Notes: generated from the letters alone by a model not told the origin. 64,000 nt of DNA from Muribaculaceae bacterium (GCA_022510385.1 JAFLTQ010000008.1:52971-116970), one strand, 5' to 3'. Positions 9,351-19,361 are shown, counted from the stretch's first letter. Translations and numbers: made by a program.

Positions 9351-11492
9351 ATGAAGAGGATATTGATGAATAGTCTGGCATTTACATGTGTTATGACAGT
9401 TGTGGGAGAAAACACGGGTGCCGGCAATAATCCGTTGTTAGAAAAATCAACAGCACCTTTTGAAGCGATACCATTTGATAAAATTACGGTAGAGGATATG
9501 GAGGATGCCGTGATTGAGGGTATTAAACAACATAATGCAGAAATTGCAGTGATCGCCGAGTCGGAAGAACCGGCCACATTTGAAAACACGATAGCCATGT
9601 TCGACAGGAGTGGTGAAGTGCTTAATAGGGCTATTCTGACCCTTAGTAATTTGGAGTCTGCATTAGGTGATACAGCCATTATGAATGTAATGGCCAAAGT
9701 GACTCCTGAATTATCACATCATTCCACTGATATCCTACTCAATCACAAGCTGTGGGAAAGGATAAAAAAGGTGTATGATTCAAGAGGAGAAAGAACTGAT
9801 CTTTCACCGGAAGCCCAACGACTTATAACAGAAACCTATCGAAGTTTTGCAGAAAGCGGGGCAAATCTTGAAGGAGAAAAAAGGGAACAATTCAGAAAAA
9901 TAAATCAGAAGCTTTCCGATTTGACAGTAAAATTTGGTCAGAATGTGACAAATGGCATGTCGTCGCCCGATAGAAGGTTATGGGTGACTGAAGAGGAAAC
10001 ATCCGGGCTTCCTGCAGATATAAAAGCCGCGGCAAGGAGTGAGGCAAAAGCTATTTTGACCGAAGAGGGGAAAGAGGATGATGAAAATCTTTATCTCTTT
10101 ACTGTGTTTAGTCCTTCCTATACTCCATATATGAAATATGCCGACAACAGGGCAAAGAGAGAGGAACTCTATAAGATTTACAACTCACGCAACAATGGGG
10201 ATGAATTCGATAACACTAAAGTTCTGAAAGAGATAGTGAATACAAGGATGGAGCTTGCAAAACTTATGGGGAAAAATAATTTCGCTGAGTATCAGTTGCA
10301 AGGCACCATGGCCGGTAATCCTTCAGCAGTGATGGAATTGCTTGAAGAATTAAGGGTGAACTACACGGATCCGATGAAGAATGAATTAAAGGAAATAGAG
10401 GAGTTTGCCAAGGAGAGCCAAGGGCAAGATTTCCAACTTATGCCTTGGGACTATAGCTACTGGGCAAATAAATTAAAAAATAGCCGATATTCGTTCAATG
10501 ATGAGGATTTGAAACCATATTTTGAACTTAACAACACAATCTCGGGAGTATTAGGATTAGCGACACGTCTCTACGGTTATACCTTTAAAGAGAATAAGGA
10601 TGTACCGGTGTATCATCCGGATGTTAAGGTTTTTGAGGTCTATGAGGCTGACGGTTCACTACTCGGAATCCTATATGCAGATTTTTATTATCGTCCGGGA
10701 AAGGCTCCGGGGGCATGGATGACCGAGTTCAGAGGCGAAACAAAAGATGATCAAGGACTCAGAAAAATCCCTTTGATATCCATAGTGACCAACTTTTCAA
10801 AGCCTGTAGGGGATGATCCGGTGTTGCTGACACCATATGAAGTGGAGACATTTTTGCATGAGTTTGGACATGCATTGCATGGTTTGTCTTCTCAAGCTAT
10901 TTTCGGCAGTCTGAGTGGAACAAATGTATATCATGATTTTGTAGAATTGTTCTCTCAATTTAATGAGAACTTTATGACAGAAAAGGAATTCTTGGATGGC
11001 TTTGCAACACATTATAAAACCGGGGAAAAGATTCCTGAAGAGATGATAGAGAAATTTGTGGCAGCAAACCAATATGGTGCAGCCTACGCTTGTATGCGTC
11101 AATTAGGTTTCGGTTATCTTGATATGGCTTACCACACAATAGAATCGCCATTAGGAGAAGAGATAGGAGTTGATAAATTTGAAGAGAAAGCGCAAGATCC
11201 TGTTAGAGTGTTTGATGTAGTGGAAGGATGTTTGACTTCCCCCTCCTTTGGACATATATTTTCAGGAGGGTATGCAGCAGGTTATTATGGATATAAATGG
11301 GCAGAAGTCTTGGATGCAGATGCCTTCTCAGCCTTTAAAGAGGAGGGGGTATTTAATCCCGAGCCGGCAAAAAGATTCAAGAAGATGCTTCAAAGCGGGG
11401 GGACAGTGGATCCCGGCACACTTTATCGTGAATTCAGAGGCAAGGATGCCACTGTTGATGCCTTATTGAAACGAGATGGAATCAAAAAATAA
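9351..11492 (+). CDS. M3 family metallopeptidase (dipeptidyl carboxypeptidase/oligopeptidase A type)
   Basis: A 713-residue zinc peptidase, the usual length for Dcp/PrlC-type enzymes. The zinc motif HEFGHALHG lies near residue 500, and further M3 motifs follow (FVELFSQFNENF; SGGYAAGYYGYKWAEVLDAD). A short hydrophobic N-terminus suggests export or a membrane anchor, but it is weak. The family trims peptides of a few to about 20 residues. The gene stands alone between the TPR gene and the ribosomal operon. Confidence 0.9.
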   Translation: MKRILMNSLAFTCVMTVVGENTGAGNNPLLEKSTAPFEAIPFDKITVEDMEDAVIEGIKQHNAEIAVIAESEEPATFENTIAMFDRSGEVLNRAILTLSNLESALGDTAIMNVMAKVTPELSHHSTDILLNHKLWERIKKVYDSRGERTDLSPEAQRLITETYRSFAESGANLEGEKREQFRKINQKLSDLTVKFGQNVTNGMSSPDRRLWVTEEETSGLPADIKAAARSEAKAILTEEGKEDDENLYLFTVFSPSYTPYMKYADNRAKREELYKIYNSRNNGDEFDNTKVLKEIVNTRMELAKLMGKNNFAEYQLQGTMAGNPSAVMELLEELRVNYTDPMKNELKEIEEFAKESQGQDFQLMPWDYSYWANKLKNSRYSFNDEDLKPYFELNNTISGVLGLATRLYGYTFKENKDVPVYHPDVKVFEVYEADGSLLGILYADFYYRPGKAPGAWMTEFRGETKDDQGLRKIPLISIVTNFSKPVGDDPVLLTPYEVETFLHEFGHALHGLSSQAIFGSLSGTNVYHDFVELFSQFNENFMTEKEFLDGFATHYKTGEKIPEEMIEKFVAANQYGAAYACMRQLGFGYLDMAYHTIESPLGEEIGVDKFEEKAQDPVRVFDVVEGCLTSPSFGHIFSGGYAAGYYGYKWAEVLDADAFSAFKEEGVFNPEPAKRFKKMLQSGGTVDPGTLYREFRGKDATVDALLKRDGIKK

Positions 11493-11499
11493 TAGAAGA

Positions 11500-11532
11500 T
11501 TTGTGCATATAGGAGATTTTCAGTAATTTTGC
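11500..11532 (+). promoter_or_regulatory. Bacteroidota promoter of the rpsF operon
   Basis: TTTG (11500-11503) and TAATTTTGC (11524-11532) are separated by 20 bases, the classic -33/-7 arrangement. Transcription should start a few bases downstream, leaving a leader of about 45 bases before rpsF. Confidence 0.75.
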
Positions 11533-11585
11533 AGCGGTTTTCCCGAAAGGGAGGCCATTAAGTATAAATTTTTTATTAACTAATT
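11533..11585 (+). promoter_or_regulatory. Structured 5' leader of the rpsF operon, possible S6:S18 autoregulatory element
   Basis: The leader contains TCCC-GAAA-GGGA, a stem closed by a GNRA tetraloop, flanked by GG and CC that can extend the pairing. S6:S18-binding leaders are known upstream of rpsF-rpsR in many bacteria, so a feedback role is a reasonable inference from the shape and place only. Confidence 0.4.
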
Positions 11586-11972
11586 ATGAATTGCTACGAA
11601 ACCGTTTTCATTTTGACTCCCGTTTTGTCTGATGAACAGATGAAGGAAGCGGTAGAAAAATTCAAGGGTGTACTTGAACAGAACGGAGCGCAGATAGTAA
11701 ACGAGGAACAATGGGGCCTCAAGAAGCTTGCGTATCCGATTCAGAAGAAGTCAACCGGATTCTATTGCTTGCTTGAATTCAAGGGGGAACCCACCATCGT
11801 AAAGAAATTAGACGTTGCGTTCAGACGTGACGAGCGAGTAATCAGATTCTTGACTTTCCGTCTCGACAAGTATGCACAGGAATATGCTGAAAAGCGTAGG
11901 AATCTTCGTGCAGCCAAGAACAATGAAAAATCAACAGCAGCTCCGGTAGCTACGGACAACAAAGAAGATTAA
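11586..11972 (+). CDS. rpsF: 30S ribosomal protein S6
   Basis: A 128-residue S6 protein with the N-terminal [17 protein letters not shown] typical of the family and a Bacteroidota-style charged C-terminal tail. S6 binds S18 and 16S rRNA in the platform of the small subunit. It is the first gene of the rpsF-rpsR-rplI operon, with rpsR only 3 bases downstream, and is preceded by a strong promoter and a structured leader. Confidence 0.97.
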   Translation: MNCYETVFILTPVLSDEQMKEAVEKFKGVLEQNGAQIVNEEQWGLKKLAYPIQKKSTGFYCLLEFKGEPTIVKKLDVAFRRDERVIRFLTFRLDKYAQEYAEKRRNLRAAKNNEKSTAAPVATDNKED

Positions 11973-11975
11973 CCT

Positions 11976-12242
11976 ATGGCAGCAAACACAGAAATAAGAT
12001 ATCTCACCCCTGTAACGGTAGAGACTCGTAAAAAGAAATATTGCAGATTCAAGAGAAGCGGCATAAAGTATGTAGATTACAAAGATCCTGAGTTCCTTAA
12101 GAAATTCCTCAATGAACAAGGTAAATTGCTACCACGCCGTATCACAGGAACATCTCTGAAATTCCAAAGAAGAGTGGCACAAGCAGTCAAGAGGGCACGC
12201 CATCTTGCATTGCTTCCTTACGTTGCCGACTTGATGAAATAA
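11976..12242 (+). CDS. rpsR: 30S ribosomal protein S18
   Basis: An 88-residue S18 protein. It shows the conserved [19 protein letters not shown] and the [20 protein letters not shown] segment that forms the S6 and rRNA contact. It is the middle gene of the conserved S6-S18-L9 operon, 3 bases after rpsF. Confidence 0.97.
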   Translation: MAANTEIRYLTPVTVETRKKKYCRFKRSGIKYVDYKDPEFLKKFLNEQGKLLPRRITGTSLKFQRRVAQAVKRARHLALLPYVADLMK

Positions 12243-12272
12243 TCTAAACAACACATTCAAAATTAACTGACA

Positions 12273-12716
12273 ATGAAGATAATTCTAAAAGAAAATATAC
12301 CGAGCCTCGGTTATAAGGATGATGTTGTGGAGGTAAAAGATGGTTACGGACGTAATTATCTTATCCCGCAGGGATTGGCTATCATCGCTTCTGAGGCAGC
12401 TCTTAAGAGAAGAGCAGAAGATCAAAAACAGAGAGCTCACAAACTTGAAAAGATTAAGGCAGATGCAGAAGCAGCTGCTGCAGCCCTCGAAGGAGTAAGG
12501 CTCACAATCGGAGCTAAAACAAGCTCTAAGGGCACAATCTTCGGTTCTGTCAATGCATTGCAAATTGCGGAAGCCCTTGAAAAACTTGGTCATATAGTAG
12601 ATCGGAAGATTATCGAAATTAAAGACCCGGTTAAAGAAGTGGGTGTCTATCGTGCTATCCTTCGCTTCCATAAAGATGTAGTTAAAGACATTGAATTTGA
12701 AGTGATTGCAGAATAA
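12273..12716 (+). CDS. rplI: 50S ribosomal protein L9
   Basis: A 147-residue L9 with the N-terminal 23S-binding domain (MKIILKENIPSLGYKDDVVEVKDGYGRNYL, given here in outline), the long connecting helix and the C-terminal domain. It lies 30 bases after rpsR. A strong terminator follows, closing the ribosomal operon. Confidence 0.97.
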   Translation: MKIILKENIPSLGYKDDVVEVKDGYGRNYLIPQGLAIIASEAALKRRAEDQKQRAHKLEKIKADAEAAAAALEGVRLTIGAKTSSKGTIFGSVNALQIAEALEKLGHIVDRKIIEIKDPVKEVGVYRAILRFHKDVVKDIEFEVIAE

Positions 12717-12734
12717 AATCGATCTAAAAAATAA

Positions 12735-12783
12735 GATGGGGACGTCAAGTGATAAGAATTTGACGTCCCCATCTCCTTTTTTT
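12735..12783 (+). terminator. Strong rho-independent terminator of the rpsF-rpsR-rplI operon
   Basis: A perfect 14-bp stem (GATGGGGACGTCAA with TTGACGTCCCCATC) with an 11-base loop is followed by TCC and seven T. Confidence 0.95.
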
Positions 12784-12796
12784 GTTCTATTTTTAT

Positions 12797-12805
12797 TAAA
12801 TTTGC
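12797..12805 (+). promoter_or_regulatory. -7 promoter element (TAAATTTGC) of dnaN
   Basis: An exact match to TAnnTTTGC, 32 bases before the dnaN ATG and just after the ribosomal operon terminator. The -33 region falls within the terminator's T tract. Confidence 0.65.
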
Positions 12806-12837
12806 GTATAAAAGAAAAGTCAATTAAATAAAAGGCC

Positions 12838-13959
12838 ATGAGATTTAACATAGACGGCAAAGAGCTGCAACAGCAACTTTCAGCAGTAAATAAAGTGATT
12901 AATTCAAAGAACGCTCTTACAATTCTGGATAACTTTTTGTTTGAGCTTGACGGCGCAGATTTAACAATAACAGGAAGTGATCAAGAAAATACGGTAAAAG
13001 TGAAATTAGAGGTCATGGATAGTGATGGCTCAGGCAAAATAGCTATCCCGGCAAAGACTCTATTGGAAATCACTAAAGAGGTTAATAACCAACCCGTCAG
13101 TTTCTCATTGAATGAACACACCGGTGAAATAGATTTACAGTTCCTGAATGGTAAATTTAGATTTATGGGCATTAATGCCGATGAATTCCCAAGAGGAGAT
13201 AATTTTGAGGAAGATGCTCAGAGTTTCAGCGTTCCCGCTTCTGTAGTTATAAAGGGCATTGAGAATACAGTCTTTGCCGTCAGCAATGAAAATATCCGTC
13301 CGATCATGACCGGTATATATTGGGATATACATGAAGAAGATATTGTATTCGTGGCAAGCGACACTCATAAATTAGTGAGATATGTGACACGTGAGGTTGC
13401 CCCCCGCTTCACTCGTGGATTTATAATGCCATCCAAACCTGCCAATATCCTAAAAGGAATATTAGGCAAAGATGATATGGTCAATATAAAAATCGGAGAC
13501 AAGGGTGCAAAATTCACATTCGGTAATTTCAGCCTTACATGTAGATTTATAAAAGGGAATTATCCAAATTACAACCGCGTAATTCCGACAGACAATCCAT
13601 ATACCTTGACAGTGGAACGTCAATCGCTCTTGAATGCGATGAGGAGGGTAGCCATATTTGCAAGTAAAGCCTCTAACTTGGTAAAGATGGAGTTACAACC
13701 CGGGATGTTGAGACTTGCTGCCCAAGATCTTGACTATGGCACATCGGCAGAAGAAAATGTGATCTGCGATTATCAGGGTAACGAAATGACAATCGGATTT
13801 AACTCTGCTTTTACGGTTGAGATACTCAATAATATGAGCGGTGATACAATCCTGATAAAGTTGTCCGACCCAGCCCGTCCGGGTATTTTTGAACCGTTGG
13901 AACAGGAACCCAACACAGAGCTGACCACAATTCAAATGCCAATGCAAGTGATAGAATAA
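12838..13959 (+). CDS. dnaN: DNA polymerase III beta subunit (sliding clamp)
   Basis: A 373-residue clamp protein, the normal family length. Typical segments are LDNFLFELDG near the N-terminus, FRFMGINADEFPR and the C-terminal PMQVIE, which closes the clamp. It rings DNA and tethers polymerase III and repair partners. It has its own promoter and is followed 33 bases later by a DnaQ-like exonuclease gene, a replication-themed pair. Confidence 0.96.
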   Translation: MRFNIDGKELQQQLSAVNKVINSKNALTILDNFLFELDGADLTITGSDQENTVKVKLEVMDSDGSGKIAIPAKTLLEITKEVNNQPVSFSLNEHTGEIDLQFLNGKFRFMGINADEFPRGDNFEEDAQSFSVPASVVIKGIENTVFAVSNENIRPIMTGIYWDIHEEDIVFVASDTHKLVRYVTREVAPRFTRGFIMPSKPANILKGILGKDDMVNIKIGDKGAKFTFGNFSLTCRFIKGNYPNYNRVIPTDNPYTLTVERQSLLNAMRRVAIFASKASNLVKMELQPGMLRLAAQDLDYGTSAEENVICDYQGNEMTIGFNSAFTVEILNNMSGDTILIKLSDPARPGIFEPLEQEPNTELTTIQMPMQVIE

Positions 13960-13992
13960 TCGAGAAGTCACTAATGTAAGAGCCAAACGAAG

Positions 13993-14772
13993 ATGGAACT
14001 TCAATTACAAAGACCTTTAATTTTTTTCGATCTGGAAACCACCGGAACTAATGTAATCAGAGACCGAATTGTAGAGATTTCTTTTATTAAGGTGTTCCCC
14101 GATGGAAGAGAAGAAAGGAGAACGCGGAGAATAAATCCGGGGATTCCAATTCCGGCAGCGGCAACTGCAGTGCATCATATCTCAGATGAAGATGTTAAGG
14201 ATGAACCGACATTCAGACAGATCTCCAAATCGTTATATGATATATTTGAGGGATGTGATATCGCAGGCTTTAACAGTAATAAATTTGATGTCCCCTTGCT
14301 GATGGAGGAATTCGGTCGATGCGGGATTAATTTCGATATAGCAGGACGACATTTTATCGATGTTCAGAATATTTTCCATAAAATGGAGCAACGAACTCTT
14401 GTGGCTGCCTATAGGTTTTATTGCGGGAAGGAATTAGATGGAGCCCATAGTGCCTTGGCGGATACAGCTGCCACATACGAGGTTTTGAAAGAACAGTTGA
14501 ACAGATATTCAGAACTGGAAAATGATGTTGAAGCGTTAGCCAAGTTCTCCACAATGGGCAGAAACCTTGATCTTGCGGCGAGAATAGTTCTGGATGACCA
14601 GGATAGACCAATATTCAATTTTGGAAAACATAAAGGAAAGACTGTAAAGGAAGTATTGAAAAGAGACCCTTCCTTCTTTGATTGGATGATGCAGGGTGAG
14701 TTTGCCAAAAACACAAAAGATGTTTTGATGAATCTAAAGGCAAAATACACACAAGAAAATTCTAAAGTATGA
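13993..14772 (+). CDS. DnaQ-family 3'-5' exonuclease (DNA polymerase III epsilon-like)
   Basis: A 259-residue DEDDh exonuclease. Exo I is FFDLETTGT, Exo II is the Asn/Asp-containing IAGFNSNKFDVPLL, and Exo III is HSALADT with the catalytic His. The C-terminal 60 residues (FNFGKHKGKTVKEV, DPSFFDWMM) resemble the extension seen in exodeoxyribonuclease X-type proteins, so it may act in repair as well as proofreading. It follows dnaN closely. Confidence 0.85.
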   Translation: MELQLQRPLIFFDLETTGTNVIRDRIVEISFIKVFPDGREERRTRRINPGIPIPAAATAVHHISDEDVKDEPTFRQISKSLYDIFEGCDIAGFNSNKFDVPLLMEEFGRCGINFDIAGRHFIDVQNIFHKMEQRTLVAAYRFYCGKELDGAHSALADTAATYEVLKEQLNRYSELENDVEALAKFSTMGRNLDLAARIVLDDQDRPIFNFGKHKGKTVKEVLKRDPSFFDWMMQGEFAKNTKDVLMNLKAKYTQENSKV

Positions 14773-14815
14773 GAGTCCTATCTCTATAAAAGAGTAAAAA
14801 AGCAGGGATTATTAA

Positions 14816-16009
14816 ATGGGATTGCAAGGGAAACATATTATATTGGGGGTGACAGGAGGAATTGCGGCCTATAAATCTGTAATGCTTCTAAGATTATTGA
14901 TAAAAGCAGGCGCAGAAGTACAGGTTGTGATGACCCCGGCAGCTAAAGAATTTGTAAAACCTCTGACTTTTTCAAGTTTAAGCGGGAAACCGGTGGTTTC
15001 GGAATTTTTCACGGCAAATACGGGTGAATGGCATAGCCATGTTGATTTAGGCTTATGGGCAGACCTTATGGTAATAGCTCCGGCCACAGCATCCACTATC
15101 GGAAAGATGGCCAACGGCATTGCAGATAATATGTTGGTGACAACCTATTTATCTGCCAAGGAGGATGTAATGATAGCCCCCGCGATGGATTTAGATATGT
15201 GGCAACATCCTACTACCCAAAGAAATATAGAGACTCTTAGAAAGGATGGAGTTGAAATTATAAGTCCCGAGAAAGGGGAGCTTGCAAGCGGACTTGAAGG
15301 GAAAGGGAGGATGGCGGAACCTGCTGAAATATTATCAAGTATTGAAAAATACTTTGCGAATAAAGAGACTCTTAAGGGAGTGAAGGTTATGGTGACGGCC
15401 GGTCCCACCTATGAAAATATTGATCCGGTTCGTTTCGTCGGGAATTATTCAAGTGGGAAGATGGGGTTTGAGATAGCACGTGAATTTGCAAAAAGAGGTG
15501 CTGAAGTAATCTTGATTTCAGGTCCAGTTACATTAGAAACGCCTTCGGGAGTTGCGGAGAGAGTTAATGTTGTCTCGGCAAATGAAATGTATGCCAAAGC
15601 TGAGGAGGCATTTCCCAAATGTGATATAGCAGTTTTTGCAGCAGCCGTTGCAGATTATTCCCCTGTGGAAGCTGCTGATAAAAAGATTAAGAGAGAGAAT
15701 AAAGATGAGCTTACTATTTGTCTGAAAAGAAATCCGGACATTGCTGCATCTTTAGGCAAAATAAAAAAGAATCAGGTCACAGTAGGATTCGCTCTTGAGA
15801 CAGATAATGAACTTGAGAATGCAAAAAGAAAATTGAAAACAAAAAATTTTGATTTTATAGTTTTGAATTCTCTGAAAGATCCTGAGGCAGGCTTTTTAAA
15901 AGACACAAATAAAATTACAATTATCTCGCGAGATGGGGAAGTGAAAGAGTTTGAGGCAAAAACTAAAAGTGAAGTGGCTGCCGATATTGTGAATTCAATA
16001 AAGCTATGA
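14816..16009 (+). CDS. coaBC: Bifunctional phosphopantothenoylcysteine decarboxylase/phosphopantothenate-cysteine ligase
   Basis: A 397-residue two-domain enzyme of coenzyme A synthesis. The N-terminal flavoprotein (CoaC) domain has GVTGGIAAYKS, a His in HSHVDLG and the substrate loop PAMDLDMW. The C-terminal CoaB domain has TAGPTYENIDPVRFVGNYSSGKMG and AAVADYSP. The stop overlaps the start of the DUF4835 gene by 4 bases, so the two are co-translated. coaE lies 6 kb downstream. Confidence 0.95.
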   Translation: MGLQGKHIILGVTGGIAAYKSVMLLRLLIKAGAEVQVVMTPAAKEFVKPLTFSSLSGKPVVSEFFTANTGEWHSHVDLGLWADLMVIAPATASTIGKMANGIADNMLVTTYLSAKEDVMIAPAMDLDMWQHPTTQRNIETLRKDGVEIISPEKGELASGLEGKGRMAEPAEILSSIEKYFANKETLKGVKVMVTAGPTYENIDPVRFVGNYSSGKMGFEIAREFAKRGAEVILISGPVTLETPSGVAERVNVVSANEMYAKAEEAFPKCDIAVFAAAVADYSPVEAADKKIKRENKDELTICLKRNPDIAASLGKIKKNQVTVGFALETDNELENAKRKLKTKNFDFIVLNSLKDPEAGFLKDTNKITIISRDGEVKEFEAKTKSEVAADIVNSIKL

Positions 16010-16908
16010 AAAAAATAACAATAGCAATTTTTTCAATTATATTTTTGGGGATTCTGAATGTTAGATCTCAGGAATTATTGTGTACTGTTGAAGTAAATAC
16101 AAGTGCAATAGAAGGGACAAATAAAAGCGTTTTTGAAAACTTGCAGGAGGCGATTTCAGATTATTTTAATGAAACAAAATGGACAAATGCTGTTTTTTCT
16201 CCTAACGAGAGAATAGAATGTAGATTTTTTTTAACAGTAAAAGAGTATAACAACGATAGAATCAAGGGGGATCTTCAGGTGCAATTGTCACGTCCCGTCT
16301 ATAACAGCACTTACACCACAACCCTGTTTAATTTTAAAGATACGAAGGTTGAATTTGATTATAGAGAGGGAGAGCCTTTAATTTATAATGAAAACATGTG
16401 GACCAATAATCTATTGGGGATTCTTGATTATTATGCTTATCTCTTTTTGGCTCTTGATTTCGACTCATTTTCACCTCTTGGAGGACAAGCATATTTCGAT
16501 AAGGCAGCATCAGTGGTGCAACAGGCACAAAGTAGCGGCGAGATTGGATGGCGTGCATTTGAAGACACTAAAAATCGCAATGCGGTGTTGGCAGCCTTTA
16601 CCGATGCATCGACATCGGGTATGAGAGATCTGTTGTATCAGTATCATCGAAAGGGGCTTGATGAAATGGTGACAAGTCCCGATAAAGGAAGAGCCACTAT
16701 AACAGAGTCCTTAAACGTCTTGAAAGATGTTTACGAGCATCAACCAATGTCGGTGGCTTTATCGATTTTCAGAGATTCAAAATTAGACGAACTGGTCAAT
16801 TTATACTCAAAAGCATCTCAGACAGAAAGAGATGAGGTGTATGATCTTTTGCAACCGATTTATCCTACCGACAGGCAACAACTTGACAAGATAAAGAAAC
16901 CCGAATAA
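16006..16908 (+). CDS. DUF4835 family exported protein
   Basis: A 300-residue protein with a signal peptide (residues 1-20, ending VRSQE), matching the Bacteroidota family DUF4835 in its order of segments (LLCTVEVNTSAI; FFNETKWTN-like region; AYLFLALDFDSFSPLGG; GWRAFED; PMSVALSIFRDSK). The function is unknown. It lies in the conserved coaBC-DUF4835-recN order and overlaps coaBC by 4 bases. Confidence 0.8.
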   Translation: MKKITIAIFSIIFLGILNVRSQELLCTVEVNTSAIEGTNKSVFENLQEAISDYFNETKWTNAVFSPNERIECRFFLTVKEYNNDRIKGDLQVQLSRPVYNSTYTTTLFNFKDTKVEFDYREGEPLIYNENMWTNNLLGILDYYAYLFLALDFDSFSPLGGQAYFDKAASVVQQAQSSGEIGWRAFEDTKNRNAVLAAFTDASTSGMRDLLYQYHRKGLDEMVTSPDKGRATITESLNVLKDVYEHQPMSVALSIFRDSKLDELVNLYSKASQTERDEVYDLLQPIYPTDRQQLDKIKKPE

Positions 16909-16912
16909 AGTA

Positions 16913-18580
16913 ATGATATCCAGATTAAGCATATCAAATTATGCATTGATAGAGAATTCCGGTATCGATTTCGATAAAGGGTTTACTGTTATAACAGGTG
17001 AAACAGGAGCCGGCAAATCAATCATGCTTGATGCGCTTTCATTGCTTATGGGTGCTCGTGCTGATTCAAGGGTCATGGGTAACAAGGAGAAAAAAACAGT
17101 AGTTGAAGCTTCATTTTTAAATCCTGACTCTCGTCTTAATGACCTGTTTAGTCAGAATAATATCGACTGGGATGACAAAGAGTTGGTGATAAGACGTGAG
17201 ATTTCTCCCTCCGGCAAGAGCAGAAGTTTTGTTAATGACACACCGGTTAATCTCTCTCTCTTGTCAGAAATTTCGGAAAGATTGATTGATATCCATTCAC
17301 AACATAGCAATTCTTTGCTAAATAAATCCCAAGAACAATTGTCGATAATTGATTCGTATGGGAAAATAGGAGAATTATTGGAAAGCTATAGAAATACTTT
17401 CCGTCAGTATGTTGCTCTTAGAAACCGGATAAAGAAGATAAAGGAACGTCGTGCTCAGGGAAAAGAGAATCGAGAATTTATACTTTTCCGGCTTGAACAG
17501 CTTGACAAATTAAAACCAAAGAGAGGTGAAATAGCAGTGCTGGAAAGAGAGGCGGAAATATTGGGCGATGCTGACACTATCAAGAACAATTTGCAGGATT
17601 CTATAAATTTAATTAGTGGAGGGAACGGAGCGGCAATAAGATCTTTACAGTTGGCATATGCTTCATTAAGTGAAATAGATCTAAGTCTGCTTGATTCTCA
17701 CAATTCTGATAATATTTTAGAAAGGATTGACAATCTAAAGGTGGAATTAAGAGATATTTCAGACACTCTTGAAGGTTATTCAGAGAAAATAAATTCTGAT
17801 CCTGAAAAATTAGATCGGATCCAATCAAGGATAGAATCCTTATATGAAGCGATGAAACGTTTCAAGGTTAAGGATGAAAATGAATTGGTGGATCTCTATA
17901 CCCATTTAAAGGAGGAATTGAAGGAAATAGATGGAGAAGGGGAGGATGAGACAGAATTGGAATTTAAATTAAAGGAATTTGCAAAAGAGCTGAAAGAACA
18001 GGCAGAAAAACTAACAAATGCACGCCAAATAGCTGCAAAGGAATTTTCTGAAACTATAGAAGAGAGAATTATACCCTTGGGACTTCCAAATGTGAAGTTT
18101 CATGTAGCTATTGAAAAAGGGAAAATGAGCCAGGATGGTCAGGATATATTGACCTTCTATTGTAGCTTTAATAAAAACCATGCGCTGCAGCCTGTTTCGG
18201 AGATAGCTTCCGGAGGAGAAATTTCAAGGGTTATGTTGGGCATCAAATCTGTGATGGCAGAAAAGATGGAATTGCCAACCGTTATTTTCGATGAAATAGA
18301 TACGGGAGTTTCAGGAGAGATAGCCCATAAGATGGGAAAGATGATGAAAGAGATGTCAGATAAGCTTCAAGTTATCACAGTCACACATCTCCCGCAAGTG
18401 GCAGCTAATGGCGACTCCCATCTTAAAGTCTATAAAGCAGACGATACGGAGAAAACAGTATCCCATATAAAAAGGCTTTCTGATGCCGAGAGAGTAAATG
18501 AAATTGCCGGGATGCTTTCAGGCACTTCTATAAATAAAGTGGCAATAGAAAATGCCAAAATATTACTTAATTCAAACTGA
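16913..18580 (+). CDS. recN: DNA repair protein RecN
   Basis: A 555-residue SMC-like ATPase for double-strand-break repair. Walker A is TGETGAGKS near residue 30, two long coiled-coil arms fill the middle, and the C-terminus carries the ABC signature ASGGEISR and Walker B VIFDEIDTGVSG. It begins 4 bases after the DUF4835 gene. Confidence 0.95.
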   Translation: MISRLSISNYALIENSGIDFDKGFTVITGETGAGKSIMLDALSLLMGARADSRVMGNKEKKTVVEASFLNPDSRLNDLFSQNNIDWDDKELVIRREISPSGKSRSFVNDTPVNLSLLSEISERLIDIHSQHSNSLLNKSQEQLSIIDSYGKIGELLESYRNTFRQYVALRNRIKKIKERRAQGKENREFILFRLEQLDKLKPKRGEIAVLEREAEILGDADTIKNNLQDSINLISGGNGAAIRSLQLAYASLSEIDLSLLDSHNSDNILERIDNLKVELRDISDTLEGYSEKINSDPEKLDRIQSRIESLYEAMKRFKVKDENELVDLYTHLKEELKEIDGEGEDETELEFKLKEFAKELKEQAEKLTNARQIAAKEFSETIEERIIPLGLPNVKFHVAIEKGKMSQDGQDILTFYCSFNKNHALQPVSEIASGGEISRVMLGIKSVMAEKMELPTVIFDEIDTGVSGEIAHKMGKMMKEMSDKLQVITVTHLPQVAANGDSHLKVYKADDTEKTVSHIKRLSDAERVNEIAGMLSGTSINKVAIENAKILLNSN

Positions 18581-18617
18581 CCCAACCCCGGGATAAAGAA
18601 AGCTAAATTAATTTAGT

Positions 18618-19361
18618 ATGGATAGATCAGACTATGTATATGGCATACGCCCGGTGATAGAGGCTATAGAGGCGGCAAAAAGTATCGATAAGATATTGAT
18701 AAAACGGGATATAAACGGAGATCTGATCCGAGATGTCTTTATAAAAGCCAAAGAGTATGACATCCCGGTCCAGAGGGTTCCCATTGAAAAGCTTAATCGT
18801 ATCACTATGAAGAATCATCAGGGAGTGATAGCGATTATTAGTCCGGTGAGATATCATAATCTCGATAATTTGATAGCAGGATTATATGAATCCGGAAAGA
18901 CACCTTTGGGCATAGTATTGGATGGTGTGACAGATGCAAGGAATTTCGGGGCAATCGCCCGAAGTGCCGAATGTGCCGGAGCAGATTTTATAATCATACC
19001 GGAAAAAGGTAGCGCCTCGGTTACTTCAGATTCTGTAAGATCCTCGGCCGGCGCTTTATTCCATATACCGGTATGCAGGGAAAAGGACTTGTCGGATGTA
19101 GTAAAGAAACTTCATGATAACGGTTTCAATGTAGTTGGTGCTTCTGAAAAGGGGGCTGAGAATTACACGCTCGTAGACTTTACAGTTCCTACAGCCATAA
19201 TAATGGGTTCAGAGGAGACGGGGATATCCTCTGACATTATAAGAAAATGTGACAATTTGGCTTCTATCCCTATATTGGGGAAAGTAGGATCATTGAATGT
19301 ATCCGTGGCCTGTGGAGTTATGCTCTATGAAGCAGTAAGACAAAGGATGGGAGCATTGTGA
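18618..19361 (+). CDS. rlmB: 23S rRNA (guanosine-2'-O-)-methyltransferase RlmB-type (SPOUT, TrmH family)
   Basis: A 247-residue TrmH-family enzyme with the N-terminal substrate-binding domain (DYVYGIRPVIEAIEA) and the SPOUT knot motifs NFGAIARSAECAG, IMGSEETGIS and LNVSVACGVMLYE. These place it with RlmB, which methylates G2251 of 23S rRNA. It follows recN by 37 bases. Confidence 0.88.
   Translation: MDRSDYVYGIRPVIEAIEAAKSIDKILIKRDINGDLIRDVFIKAKEYDIPVQRVPIEKLNRITMKNHQGVIAIISPVRYHNLDNLIAGLYESGKTPLGIVLDGVTDARNFGAIARSAECAGADFIIIPEKGSASVTSDSVRSSAGALFHIPVCREKDLSDVVKKLHDNGFNVVGASEKGAENYTLVDFTVPTAIIMGSEETGISSDIIRKCDNLASIPILGKVGSLNVSVACGVMLYEAVRQRMGAL

Noticed and set aside
9326..9697. A 123-codon minus-strand frame over the start of the M3 peptidase gene
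   Set aside because: It is opposite a well-supported coding region and shows no domain. It is a shadow frame.
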